Positions 18,274 through 27,845 of a stretch of 64,000 bases of DNA are shown piece after piece (position 1 is the first letter of the stretch; every line of letters begins with the position of its first letter). The position numbers were made by a program, and so were the translations under genes. The DNA comes from an uncultured Pseudomonadales bacterium. GTDB taxonomy: Bacteria > Pseudomonadota > Gammaproteobacteria > Pseudomonadales > Azotimanducaceae. The stretch is from the NCBI GenBank assembly GCA_951813515.1, contig OX638346.1, forward strand, positions 2,349,617 to 2,413,616, read 5' to 3'. Below the pieces are notes generated by a model. That model was not told the origin of the DNA. It searched no databases and worked only from the letters and a program-made list of their open reading frames with translations.

Positions 18274-20001
18274 TTGAAGAAAAAACAGCAAAGGCGATCT
18301 CGCGCTTGGTTCGGCGGCGACGGCAAAGCCCAGGTGATGCACCGAAGCTGGATGAGAAATCAAGGATTGCCGGACGATACGTTCGATGGGCGTCCAGTCA
18401 TCGGTATCTGCAATACTTGGTCGGAACTGACGCCCTGCAATGCGCACTTCCGCGCTATCGCCGAGAAAGTGAAAACCGGCGTCTACCAGGCTGGCGGCAT
18501 TCCCGTGGAATTCCCCGTCATGTCCCTGGGCGAATCCAACCTGCGTCCCACCGCGATGCTGTTTCGAAATCTCGCCAGCATGGATGTGGAAGAGTCCATT
18601 CGCGGGAATCCCCTCGATGGCGTGGTCTTGCTGGTGGGCTGCGACAAGACGACGCCGGCGTTGATGATGGGGGCGGCCAGTTGCGACTTGCCGACAATCG
18701 TAGTTTCCGGCGGGCCGATGCTGAACGGCAAATTCGAAGGGCAGGAAATTGGGTCTGGAACCGCAGTATGGCAATTCTCGGAGGGGGTCAGAGCGGGAGA
18801 GATCACGGTCGGACAATTTCGTGAGATGGAAGCCGGAATGTCCCGCAGTGCGGGGAGCTGCATGACCATGGGTACGGCGTCGACGATGGCGAGCATGGTG
18901 GAGGTGCTCGGAATGGGCCTGCCCAACAACGCCGCGATTCCGGCGGTTGATTCCAGGCGGCTGCTTCTGTCACAGCTTGCGGGTCGACGGATCGTCGAAA
19001 TGGTCGAAGAAGATGTGAGGCCTTCGAAAATCCTTACCCGGGAAGCGTTCGAGAATGCCATCTGCGTCAACGCCGCCATCGGTGGATCGACCAATGCGGT
19101 GCTGCACCTGTTGGCGCTCGCAGGGCGCGTGGGCGTGGACCTGTCGCTGGACGATTGGGATCGGCTAGGCCGCGATGTGCCGACCATGGTCAATCTCCAG
19201 CCGTCAGGGAAATACCTGATGGAGGACTTCTACTACGCGGGCGGATTGCCGGTCGTCGTTCGACAGTTGGATTCGGCTGGAATGCTCCACTCGGATGCGT
19301 CGACCGTGAACGGGCACACCCTGCGGGAAAACACAACGGATGCGGTCAATCACAACGAGGACGTCATCCGCCCCATCGACAGGCCGTTGGTGAGGGATGG
19401 AGGCATTGGCGTATTACGGGGCAACCTGGCGCCGAATGGAGCGGTCATCAAGCCGTCGGCCGCTTCGCCGGAACTGATGGTTCATCGCGGTCGGGCTGTC
19501 GTCTTCGAGAACATCGAAGACTACCGTGAGCGTATCAACGACCCTGAACTCAACGTCGACGAAAGCTGCGTCATGGTATTGAAGAACTGCGGTCCCGTGG
19601 GCTATCCGGGTATGCCGGAAGTCGGCAACATGGGTTTGCCGCCAAAGGTCCTGAAGAAAGGTGTCAAGGACATGGTGCGGATATCAGACGCCCGCATGAG
19701 CGGCACGGCCTACGGTACCGTCATCCTGCATGTGGCCCCCGAAGCCGCTGCGGGCGGGCCTTTGGCACTGGTCGCTGATGGTGACTTCATCGAGTTGGAC
19801 GTTCGGAAACGGCGAATCCACCTGGACGTGACCGACGACGTGCTCGAGCGACGAAGGGCGGATTGGAAGGCGCCGTCCTTTGCCATATCCGGAGGCTACC
19901 AGCAACTCTACCGCGAGACAGTGCTGCAGGCGGACCAGGGCGTGGACCTCGATTTCCTTGTGGGCTCGCGCGGCCACGAAATACCGCGCGAGTCGCACTG
20001 A
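18274..20001 (+). CDS. L-arabonate/pentonate dehydratase (IlvD/Edd family)
   Basis: 575 residues. [2Fe-2S] dehydratase that removes water from sugar acids. Cys55, Cys123 (VGCDKTTPA) and Cys196 (GSCMTMGTAST) keep the same mutual spacing as the cluster ligands of characterised L-arabinonate dehydratase, four residues earlier. The DARMSGTAYGT loop carries the catalytic Ser and marks the sugar-acid branch rather than IlvD. Begins on TTG (KKKQQRRSRAWFGG), matching where homologues start; no in-frame ATG is nearer. Product feeds the keto-deoxy-acid dehydratase at 16430. Confidence 0.9.
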   Translation: MKKKQQRRSRAWFGGDGKAQVMHRSWMRNQGLPDDTFDGRPVIGICNTWSELTPCNAHFRAIAEKVKTGVYQAGGIPVEFPVMSLGESNLRPTAMLFRNLASMDVEESIRGNPLDGVVLLVGCDKTTPALMMGAASCDLPTIVVSGGPMLNGKFEGQEIGSGTAVWQFSEGVRAGEITVGQFREMEAGMSRSAGSCMTMGTASTMASMVEVLGMGLPNNAAIPAVDSRRLLLSQLAGRRIVEMVEEDVRPSKILTREAFENAICVNAAIGGSTNAVLHLLALAGRVGVDLSLDDWDRLGRDVPTMVNLQPSGKYLMEDFYYAGGLPVVVRQLDSAGMLHSDASTVNGHTLRENTTDAVNHNEDVIRPIDRPLVRDGGIGVLRGNLAPNGAVIKPSAASPELMVHRGRAVVFENIEDYRERINDPELNVDESCVMVLKNCGPVGYPGMPEVGNMGLPPKVLKKGVKDMVRISDARMSGTAYGTVILHVAPEAAAGGPLALVADGDFIELDVRKRRIHLDVTDDVLERRRADWKAPSFAISGGYQQLYRETVLQADQGVDLDFLVGSRGHEIPRESH

Positions 20002-20024
20002 CGGCAAAGGCCCCTGATGAACCT

Positions 20025-20789
20025 ATGAACCGCGCCCGATATCCCAGTCTCAGCGGCAGGGTGGTATTCATCACCGGCGGCGGGACCGGGATTGGCGAGC
20101 ACCTGGTCAAGGCGTTCTGCGATCAGGAATCTGCCGTGGCCTTCGTCGACATCAAGGAAGCCGAAAGCCGCAAGCTGTGCGGGGAGATCGAATCCCAATC
20201 GGGTCGCGCACCCCTCTTCATTCCATGCGATCTCAGGAATATCGAGGCATTGCGGGACGCCGTCGAAGAGACCAGGCAGACGTTGGGCAATATTGCCGTC
20301 CTCCTGAACAATGCCGCCGACGACACGCGCCACGATTTCGCCGAGGTAACACCCGAATACTGGGATGATCGAATGGCGGTCAACCTGCGGCATGCGTTCT
20401 TTGCCGCCCAGGCTGTGTACCCCCAGATGAAGGCCCTGGGGCATGGCTCGATCATCAACTTCGGTTCCATGAGCTGGATGGCAAAGCAGGGCGGCATGCC
20501 CGGCTATACGACATCCAAAGCCGCCCTGCACGGGATGACGTGCGGGTTGGCGAGAGACTTCGGCGGCGAGAACGTTCGCGTCAACACCCTGGTGCCGGGT
20601 TGGGTCATGACGCAGCGTCAACTTGACCTCTGGGTGGACGAAAAAGCCGAGAAGACGATCGACATGAACCAGTGCCTGGCGCGACGGCTGATGCCCGATG
20701 ACATCGCCAACATGGCCATGTTCCTGTCGGCGGATGACAGCGCCATGATCACGGGCCAGTCGTTTGTGGTCGACGGCGGATGGGTGTGA
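20025..20789 (+). CDS. SDR-family sugar 1-dehydrogenase
   Basis: 254 residues, a classical short-chain dehydrogenase. Cofactor loop TGGGTGIGEH (Gly18, 22, 24), LLNNAADD for the NNAG motif, catalytic Ser148, Tyr161 and Lys165 in MPGYTTSKAALHG, and Asp42 after strand 2 favouring NAD+. In this setting it most likely oxidises L-arabinose or D-galactose to the lactone. The ATG lies 24 bp after the dehydratase stop. Its last 10 bp overlap the truncated lactonase start, an operon-style coupling. Confidence 0.85.
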   Translation: MNRARYPSLSGRVVFITGGGTGIGEHLVKAFCDQESAVAFVDIKEAESRKLCGEIESQSGRAPLFIPCDLRNIEALRDAVEETRQTLGNIAVLLNNAADDTRHDFAEVTPEYWDDRMAVNLRHAFFAAQAVYPQMKALGHGSIINFGSMSWMAKQGGMPGYTTSKAALHGMTCGLARDFGGENVRVNTLVPGWVMTQRQLDLWVDEKAEKTIDMNQCLARRLMPDDIANMAMFLSADDSAMITGQSFVVDGGWV

Positions 20790-21085
20790 ATGCCGCAGAT
20801 GCCGCGGCGTGCGTGTCGCGAGCCGGCGCGATCCTGGGAGAGGGCCCGACCTGGTCGTCGACCGAAAACGCCATCCTGTGGGTGGACATAAAGGGACGGT
20901 GTCTGCACCGGTATTGCGTGGAAACCGGCGCGGAAGCGCAATGGGATATGCCCGAACGGATCTGTTGGGTCGCCGAGCGGATGAACGGTGGTCTGATCGC
21001 GGGATTGGACAGCGGTTTCGCGTTCATCGATACGACCACAATGCCGGCGGGTTGTTTGAAGTGGGACCGGGCCGCATCGGCCTGA
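20780..21085 (+). pseudogene. Truncated SMP-30/gluconolactonase-like lactonase
   Basis: The 101-residue frame starts as a normal SMP-30/regucalcin-type lactonase: LGEGPTWSSTENAILWVDIK with the metal-ligand Glu, then RICWVAERMNGGLIAGLDSG. It stops after the first blade or so (full length is ~290). Downstream sequence carries no further family homology, so the 3' two thirds are deleted rather than frameshifted. The start overlaps the SDR stop, as an intact lactonase would in this operon. Lactone opening must be spontaneous or done elsewhere. Confidence 0.75.
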
Positions 21086-21196
21086 TCACAAACAAATTCG
21101 CGGGTTAGTCGAACTGTGCTCTCGGGTTTCCCGATAGCCGTGTCGGATTTCGTAGGTGCCAACGGACGGACGAGCTCCTCTTTGCCGACTGAAGGC

Positions 21197-21218
21197 AACG
21201 TACCGGAAACGTACCGGA
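21197..21218. repeat. Tandem 11-bp direct repeat upstream of TonB receptor
   Basis: AACGTACCGGA occurs twice back to back, exactly one helical turn apart, 59 bp before the receptor ATG. The spacing suits side-by-side binding of a regulator. AT-rich sequence between the repeat and the ATG is a possible promoter. No second copy was noticed elsewhere in the locus. Confidence 0.5.
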
Positions 21219-21276
21219 GTTGTGTAGCGAATTAAAAGTGTTATTGTATTACTTTATGGTACGGGGAGGGGAGGCA

Positions 21277-24087
21277 ATGAAGAGACATTGCATCGTACTG
21301 TTTTCGGCCGCATCGGTGATCGTGTGTGGCGCGTCTGCCCTGGGCCAGGAGGCCGAAAGTTCCGGCGGAGAGGAGATCGAGGAAATTGTCGTAACCGCGA
21401 GCAAACGCGGTGCGACAGCGGTCATGAGAACGCCCATCCCGGTGTCCGTGGTTTCCGCCGAGATTCTCGAGAACGCAAAGATCACAGACGTCACCACGTT
21501 GGGAAAACAGGTGCCCAACCTGCATGTGGGCGATGAAACCAGGATCGAACGTGGCTCATTGAACATCTCCATCCGCGGGATATCTTCATCCAACACCAGC
21601 GAAACCGGTGATCCGAACGTTGGGTTTCATGTGGACGGCATCTATGTCAGCCGGGCCAATGCCGTCGGATCGCTGATATTCGACGTGGACCGCATCGAGG
21701 TGCTGCGGGGTCCACAGGGCACTACATTCGGCCGCAACGCCACCATCGGCGTCATCGACGTCATCACGAGAAAGCCGGATCTGGAAGAGTTCTCGGGCGA
21801 CGCGGAACTGGAGATTGGCAGCTACGGCGACCGCGTGATGAGGGGCGTGCTGAACGTTCCCGTCAGCGACAGTTTTGCCCTGCGCGCAACGGCCATGCGA
21901 CGAACGCGCGATACCTTTCAGGACGTGACGCTCAACGACCTGTCCGAAGTGGACCCGTGGATCGCGGAACCCTACGGAGGGTATCCGGACTGGATCGGAG
22001 TTCCGGACCCCTACTTCACCGATCTGGGGCTTCCCACCAACGACCGCTCGGACCACTACAGCCGGCAGGCCTACCGCGCCTATGGCGAGAGCTTTGGCGG
22101 CAGCATCGACGACTACGGCGCAATTGACCACTGGGCGTACCGGTTGGGCGCGCTGTGGAAACCGTCGGACAACCTGACCTGGAATGTCAGTTGGGAGAAC
22201 TATCAGAACAACGCTCCTTGGGCCGCCAGTTCCGTGGTGTGTCAGGCCGACCTGTGCGGCAAGTACCCGGTCTATCGCGGGCGCGAAGATCGGTCCGGGC
22301 CTTTCAGTCCACGGGTGAACGGACCCGGGTTCCTTGACCAGTCCAATCGCATGTTGCGTTCGATGATCGAATACGTGGTCCCCGGCACCGTTGCGGTCAA
22401 GTGGAACTACGGCGATTCCACGTACGCGCACGACCTGTTCCTGGACGTGGGAAGGGGCACCGGAGAGTTCGACGTCTATTTCGACGACGATTGGGAAACC
22501 ACGTCAAGGTCCCACGAGATTCAGCTCACTTCGATGCACGGCGGCCGCGTTCAGTGGATCGCTGGCTATTTCGATTTCAGGGAACAGACCACATTGGCGT
22601 TAGCATCGATTTTCCAACCCTATGGGTGGAACGGGTTTCTCATTGAAGACCTCACTTCGGAGTCGCAAGCGGTCTATGCCGACGTTGCGTTTGCCGTATC
22701 CGAGACGTTGGAAGTGACCCTCGGCGGCCGGCGCACGTGGGATTCGAGATTCGGTGGAGACAGCCTCACGTTCGGGTCCGACGGGTCGATACGGGTCTAC
22801 CCGCAGTATCCGCCGCCGTATTACTGGCCCCCGGTATACGATCCGGCGCAGGATCCGATACTTCAGACGGACTGGCTCACATTCGCCAGGCAGCCGGGCA
22901 ACTGGTGGGACAACGCCCGGCCGATTGCCGAGTCCTACGAGTACTTCGGAGCTTTCTACGACACGTTCAATGTCTACCCCGCCGATGGTCCGGAGTCGGA
23001 GTTCGACTACGACGACTTCAAGGTCGGCACCAACTACCAGGTGGATGAGAACGTTTTCCTGTTCGCATCGTTTGCGACGGGGCACAAGGCAGGTGGTTCG
23101 TCCCGGGGTTCGACCTATGTCAGGCGCCTCGGACGGTCGCTGCCCCGGACCTACGGGCCGGAGAGGGTCGGGGACTTTGAACTGGGGGGCAAGTGGTACC
23201 TGCTGGACGCAAGCCTGAGACTCCAGGTCAACTACTTTTCCGCCGTCATGGAAGACAAGCAGGAGCAGGCCCAGTTCGACTACGGCGATCGGTATTGCGA
23301 TCTGAACGGTGACGGCGACCATGGCGACGCCGGAGAGCGCGAAGAGGGCTGCGGTGCCAACGGCCCGCTGATCGTCGACGTCCCGCCACAGGTCCCGCCG
23401 GCGGTCTTGCCGCCCGGACATACCGTGGACGACTACGAGTTCCCGAACCAGATCGAGTCGCAGATCGTGACCAATGCGGCCCAGGTTGACTTTAACGGCC
23501 TGGAGATCGATTTCGCCTGGGACCTCACCCCTGACGACCACCTGTCCGGCTATTTCACCTGGCTGGACAACAGCATCAGTGGATGGGCAACCGACGATCT
23601 CTACCACAGCGTTACGCGCTACCACGGCGCATCGCAGAACGCCTTCAGGAACGTTCTCCTGGATGGAAACGCCTACAGTTTTGCCCCGCGGTTTACCTTT
23701 ACGCTGAACTACAGCCACAACTTCCGGCTACCGGGCGGCTCGACACTGAAGCCTTGGCTATCCCTGTCCTGGTATGACGACTACTATCTGACCCCGTTCA
23801 ACTATGGCCAAATCACCCGCGACGCAAACGGCGAGCCGGTGCGCGACTACGGAGTCACCGCAAGCGGGGTTCCTGTTCCAAGAACTGGGGATGTGACGCA
23901 ACTGGGGAATGACTTCGTTGAGTCACATTCCACCGTCGATTTCTGGATCAGTTGGGAAGCGGGTGACGGCAAGTGGGGCGTATCCGGTTGGGTGGTCAAT
24001 GTCACCGACGCACAGGTGCCGACCGGCTTGGCCCCGACATACGGTCTGCCGCGCACTTACGGAGCGAAGATCGGGTACAGCTTCTGA
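21277..24087 (+). CDS. TonB-dependent outer-membrane receptor
   Basis: 936 residues. Signal peptide MKRHCIVLFSAASVIVCGASA, a TonB-box-like EEIEEIVVTASKRG, plug domain (IRGISSSNTSETGDPNVGFH, VEVLRGPQGTTFGRNA type block), and a long barrel ending GAKIGYSF with the C-terminal Phe of outer-membrane proteins. The plug and barrel resemble the large receptors that import oligosaccharides in proteobacteria. A strong ribosome site (GGGGAGGGGAGG) precedes the ATG. Context with GH42, a sugar porter and sugar-acid enzymes suggests uptake of arabinogalactan fragments. Confidence 0.92.
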   Translation: MKRHCIVLFSAASVIVCGASALGQEAESSGGEEIEEIVVTASKRGATAVMRTPIPVSVVSAEILENAKITDVTTLGKQVPNLHVGDETRIERGSLNISIRGISSSNTSETGDPNVGFHVDGIYVSRANAVGSLIFDVDRIEVLRGPQGTTFGRNATIGVIDVITRKPDLEEFSGDAELEIGSYGDRVMRGVLNVPVSDSFALRATAMRRTRDTFQDVTLNDLSEVDPWIAEPYGGYPDWIGVPDPYFTDLGLPTNDRSDHYSRQAYRAYGESFGGSIDDYGAIDHWAYRLGALWKPSDNLTWNVSWENYQNNAPWAASSVVCQADLCGKYPVYRGREDRSGPFSPRVNGPGFLDQSNRMLRSMIEYVVPGTVAVKWNYGDSTYAHDLFLDVGRGTGEFDVYFDDDWETTSRSHEIQLTSMHGGRVQWIAGYFDFREQTTLALASIFQPYGWNGFLIEDLTSESQAVYADVAFAVSETLEVTLGGRRTWDSRFGGDSLTFGSDGSIRVYPQYPPPYYWPPVYDPAQDPILQTDWLTFARQPGNWWDNARPIAESYEYFGAFYDTFNVYPADGPESEFDYDDFKVGTNYQVDENVFLFASFATGHKAGGSSRGSTYVRRLGRSLPRTYGPERVGDFELGGKWYLLDASLRLQVNYFSAVMEDKQEQAQFDYGDRYCDLNGDGDHGDAGEREEGCGANGPLIVDVPPQVPPAVLPPGHTVDDYEFPNQIESQIVTNAAQVDFNGLEIDFAWDLTPDDHLSGYFTWLDNSISGWATDDLYHSVTRYHGASQNAFRNVLLDGNAYSFAPRFTFTLNYSHNFRLPGGSTLKPWLSLSWYDDYYLTPFNYGQITRDANGEPVRDYGVTASGVPVPRTGDVTQLGNDFVESHSTVDFWISWEAGDGKWGVSGWVVNVTDAQVPTGLAPTYGLPRTYGAKIGYSF

Positions 24088-24156
24088 CGTAGTCTGATCG
24101 CGAGTGTACGTTGCCCGTGACCAACGCCTGCTGGAAGTAGCGGCGTTGTCGCTGCT

Positions 24157-25797
24157 ATGACTTTTGGTGATCGAGTGTCGATCATGATGTTCTCGCTTGG
24201 CTTGCTTCGACCGTTGTACCTAGCCTCAGCCCTGGTCGCAGGCTGTTCTGAGGTGCCCCTCGACGACGTCAGCCAAGCGCCGGACCCAGGCGAATCACGG
24301 TACTTCGTCGACTGTAGCGCAACAGCACCCGGCGAAGGCTCGGAGTTAAGGCCGTGGAATGGCCTGTCCGCAGTCAACGCGCACCTGTTCGAAGCAGGCG
24401 AAAGCGTACTCTTCAAACGGGGCACGACTTGCGAAGGCATCTTGACTCCACGTGGTTCGGGCGTCCCCGGTGCGCCCGTCGTCTTGGACAGTTACGGCGA
24501 GGGAACCCAACCCGTCATCGATGGGGGTGACGCGGAGTACGCGATCAAGCTCGCAAACCAGTCGTACTGGAAATTGCGCAATATCGAGACATCCGGTGGC
24601 ACTCGATACGGCATCTTTGTGACCGTCAATGCCGGCACGGCCGAACACATTTATTTGGAGAACGTCGTCGTTCGCGACGTGTACGGCACCCCGCCCGACA
24701 GCAAGAACACCGGGTTGGTCGTGATCAGTCCCACGCACGATGAGGGAAACTCGACCGCGGCCCGGTTCAACGATGTCGTGCTGGATAACGTCACCGCCCA
24801 CAACACCAACCAATGGGCGGGCATCCTCGTCGGAACCGGGACGGCTGCGGATGGCTGGGCGTCGAACGAAAAGTTGCGCAGCAGCAACGTCGCGGTCCGC
24901 AACTCCAGGGTCCACGACGTCTACGGGGACGGCATCGTCCTGTTTGCAGTGAACGAAGGGCTGATCGAGCGCAGTGTCGCCTACCGCACCGGGCTTGAAC
25001 CCACGCAGACTATCGGCACGCCGAATGCGATCTGGACCTGGAGTTGCACGAACTGCACGGTGCAATACAACGAAGCCTTCGACAACAGGTCGCCCGGAGT
25101 GGACGGCGGCGCATTCGATATCGATTGGGGAAGCACCAACACGATCGTCCAGTACAACTACGGCCATCACAATGCCGCCTACTGCATAGCGATTTTCGGC
25201 GCCGCCGGGCTGACCACCACCAACAGCATCGTGCGCTACAACATCTGCGCCTTCAACGGTGTCGAGGCCGACCGTCAGAACAAGGAAATCGAGATCACTA
25301 CATGGGACGGCGGCATGATCGACGGGCTGCAGATATACAACAACACGATCATTACCCGCCACGGCGTGTTCAACAGCGACTTCTACAGCGGTGGTTTCAC
25401 CGGCGACCTGCCGCGATTCTTCAAGAACAACATCGTCTATGCCGTGACAGCCACCGAGAGCGGCGCGGGACCGCTGTTCGAGGAGATCGAAGGACTGGAG
25501 CGAGATCACAATCTCTATGTCGTCCCTGGCGGCGACTGGAGCAGCGGCGAAGCGAACAGCGTGCAGACAGGGCCCCAGGTGGGGCTTTTCGTCGGCCATA
25601 TTGGCGCTGGGGGACCGGAACGCATCGCCTTGCAGCGGGGTTCGCCGGCGATCGATGCGGGTGTCGATGTGTGCGCCGGCGTCGAGAATTGCGACATGGG
25701 CGGAGCGGATTTCTTCGGGACGGAAACACCGCAGCGCGCCGGCTACGATATCGGAGCCTTCGAGGCGGTCGCGAGCGCGAAGGACGCGAAGGAATAG
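24157..25797 (+). CDS. Right-handed beta-helix lipoprotein (pectate-lyase-like)
   Basis: 546 residues. Lipobox in LASALVAGCS; the start could also be the internal ATG at 24184. The mature part opens with YFVDCSATAPGEGSELRPW, then repeated short strands rich in Asn and aromatic residues (WKLRNIETSGG, IYLENVVVRDVYG, VVLDNVTAHNTN), the coil pattern of parallel beta-helix polysaccharide lyases and hydrolases. C-terminal GSPAIDAGVD and GYDIGAFE are common in this class. Catalytic residues cannot be assigned. Placed between the TonB receptor and GH42, probably surface-exposed and acting on or binding the glycan. Confidence 0.8.
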   Translation: MTFGDRVSIMMFSLGLLRPLYLASALVAGCSEVPLDDVSQAPDPGESRYFVDCSATAPGEGSELRPWNGLSAVNAHLFEAGESVLFKRGTTCEGILTPRGSGVPGAPVVLDSYGEGTQPVIDGGDAEYAIKLANQSYWKLRNIETSGGTRYGIFVTVNAGTAEHIYLENVVVRDVYGTPPDSKNTGLVVISPTHDEGNSTAARFNDVVLDNVTAHNTNQWAGILVGTGTAADGWASNEKLRSSNVAVRNSRVHDVYGDGIVLFAVNEGLIERSVAYRTGLEPTQTIGTPNAIWTWSCTNCTVQYNEAFDNRSPGVDGGAFDIDWGSTNTIVQYNYGHHNAAYCIAIFGAAGLTTTNSIVRYNICAFNGVEADRQNKEIEITTWDGGMIDGLQIYNNTIITRHGVFNSDFYSGGFTGDLPRFFKNNIVYAVTATESGAGPLFEEIEGLERDHNLYVVPGGDWSSGEANSVQTGPQVGLFVGHIGAGGPERIALQRGSPAIDAGVDVCAGVENCDMGGADFFGTETPQRAGYDIGAFEAVASAKDAKE

Positions 25798-25811
25798 CGG
25801 GAGGCGTCAGC

Positions 25812-27845
25812 ATGTATGTGGGTGTGGACTACTATCCCGAGCACTGGCCGGAGGAGCGGTGGCGCATCGATATCGCCCTGATGCGCGAGGCCGGTTTCAA
25901 TATTGTCCGGCTCGCCGAATTCACCTGGTACCGCCTGGAACCTTCGGAAGGCCAGTACGAGTTGCAATGGCTCGAGCAGGTGGTGGACCTCTTCGAAGAG
26001 AACGACATCGCGGTCGTGCTCGGCACCCCGACCGCCGTCGTGCCGTTGTGGGCGGCACGGAAATATCCTGAAATCATGAGTACCGACCGGGACGGGCACC
26101 GCACCGAGTATGGCGTCAGGAAGGACACCTGCTACAACTCCCGAGTGTTCAACCTGATGTCGGACCGCATCGTTGAGCGCCTTACCGCCCACCTGGGCGA
26201 GCATCGCAATGTGGTCGGTTGGCAGGTCGACAACGAATTTGCCGGCCCGAAGTGCTACTGCGTGCACTGCCTTTCGGCTTTCCAGCATTGGCTGCAGGAG
26301 AAATATGGTTCCGTTGTCGCGTTGAACGAGGCCTGGGGATTGCACTTCTGGAGCCACAACATCAATGACTGGGAGGAAGTCCGGTTTCCGAACGCGCTGT
26401 GGTCCAACAATCCGGGCCAGCACCTGGACCACTGCCGATTCCACTCCGACGTCAACGTCAGGTACCAGCGCAGGCAGGTCGAAACGATCAGGAAGAACTC
26501 GCCGGGCCGATTCGTCACGCACAATTTCATGGGTTTCGCGCCGGAGCTGGACTACTTCGATCTGGCTGAGGACCTTGATTTTGTCAGTTGGGACAACTAC
26601 CCGAACTTCGGTGATGTCCGCGGGACCATCCGATCCGACGGCGATCTGGACCTGGAACCGAGGATCCGTGCGTCAGCAGCTGCGGATCTCATGCGGGGCG
26701 CGAAGGCCCGCAGTTTCTGGATCATGGAACAGACCGCGGGTCCGACCGGGTGGGGGGAGTTCGGCCGCAACGTCTGGCCGAGCGAACTCCGGAACATCGC
26801 TTTCCAACAGGTCGCGCACGGCTGCGACGGCATGTTGTGGTTCAGGTGGAGAACGTCCACCGCCGGCCGGGAACAGTACTGGCACGGTTTGCTGGGGCAC
26901 GACGGCGAACCGGGACGACGTTACCAGGAGGCGCGGACGACCGCACTCGAATTGACCGGGGCGTGTTCGGGGATTGTCGATTCCGATGTGCTCGCCGAAG
27001 TGGCGATCGTTTTCGACTACGACAGCCGTTGGGCATTCGAGGCGCAGCCCGCCTACTCCGGCTGCGACTACGTGCAGTCGGTCCTGCGCTACTACGAGGG
27101 CTTCTACCGCCGCGGCATCAACGTGCACTTCATCTCCAGCCGAGCCGAGTTCTCAAAGTACCGCGTCGTCGTAGCGAGCCATCTCTACGTCCTGCCCGAT
27201 GAAACCGCTAGCCGATTGAACGAGTTCGTGAAGACAGGGGGTGTGCTGCTCGCCGATTGCCGAACGGGCGTCAAGGACGAGACCAGCCTCTGCCATGCCC
27301 GGACATTGCCCGGGCTGTTGGCCGATAGCCTTGGCATACGGATCGACGAATACGAGTCGCTGGAAGACTCCTTCATCTACGACGTGCGGGCCACCCGCGG
27401 ACACAAAACCTACAGCGCTGGCCTGTACTCCGACTGGATTCGGTGTGAGGATGCTACTTCCCTGTATCGATACACGACGCCGCATGTCGGCGACTTCGCG
27501 GTACTCACGATCAACCGGTACGGCGACGGTCGCGCGTTCTACCTGGGCACGATCATCAGGGAGGACGCGTTTTACGACGAACTGGCCGCAAGGCTGCTCA
27601 CGGCCGCACGGTTACCCGTGCCGAAGGTCTTGCCCAATGGAGTTCAAGTGAGGACCCGGTGCACGGCCGCGCATCTCTACACCTTCTATGTCAATCACCT
27701 CAACAGGGAGGTGGAAGTGGATCTGGCCCACGGTCGGGACATCATTACGGACGAGGCGGTCGGGGGAACGGCAAGCCTGGGTCCCCTGGGAGTCGTTATC
27801 GTCGAGAACGAGCGAAACGGCGAAGGCGACGACGATGACGAATAA
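25812..27845 (+). CDS. GH42 family beta-galactosidase
   Basis: 677 residues, normal for GH42. TIM-barrel N-terminus GVDYYPEHWPEERWRIDIAL, acid/base Glu142 in GWQVDNEFAG, nucleophile Glu306 in WIMEQTAGPTGWG. Cysteines near 148-153 (KCYCVHC) match the zinc-site region of some members. Trimerisation (A4-type) and C-terminal beta domains follow. No signal peptide, so cytoplasmic; it would cleave galactosides brought in by the neighbouring transporter. Start ATG at 25812 lies 14 bp after the lipoprotein stop; the upstream open frame is antisense-like noise within that gene. Confidence 0.93.
   Translation: MYVGVDYYPEHWPEERWRIDIALMREAGFNIVRLAEFTWYRLEPSEGQYELQWLEQVVDLFEENDIAVVLGTPTAVVPLWAARKYPEIMSTDRDGHRTEYGVRKDTCYNSRVFNLMSDRIVERLTAHLGEHRNVVGWQVDNEFAGPKCYCVHCLSAFQHWLQEKYGSVVALNEAWGLHFWSHNINDWEEVRFPNALWSNNPGQHLDHCRFHSDVNVRYQRRQVETIRKNSPGRFVTHNFMGFAPELDYFDLAEDLDFVSWDNYPNFGDVRGTIRSDGDLDLEPRIRASAAADLMRGAKARSFWIMEQTAGPTGWGEFGRNVWPSELRNIAFQQVAHGCDGMLWFRWRTSTAGREQYWHGLLGHDGEPGRRYQEARTTALELTGACSGIVDSDVLAEVAIVFDYDSRWAFEAQPAYSGCDYVQSVLRYYEGFYRRGINVHFISSRAEFSKYRVVVASHLYVLPDETASRLNEFVKTGGVLLADCRTGVKDETSLCHARTLPGLLADSLGIRIDEYESLEDSFIYDVRATRGHKTYSAGLYSDWIRCEDATSLYRYTTPHVGDFAVLTINRYGDGRAFYLGTIIREDAFYDELAARLLTAARLPVPKVLPNGVQVRTRCTAAHLYTFYVNHLNREVEVDLAHGRDIITDEAVGGTASLGPLGVVIVENERNGEGDDDDE

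Noticed and set aside
22600..23718. 372-codon minus-strand frame inside the TonB receptor
   Set aside because: Pure antisense of a clearly real gene, Val/Arg-rich composition, no motif.
24346..25599. 417-codon minus-strand frame inside the beta-helix lipoprotein
   Set aside because: Antisense shadow; no ribosome site or recognisable fold.
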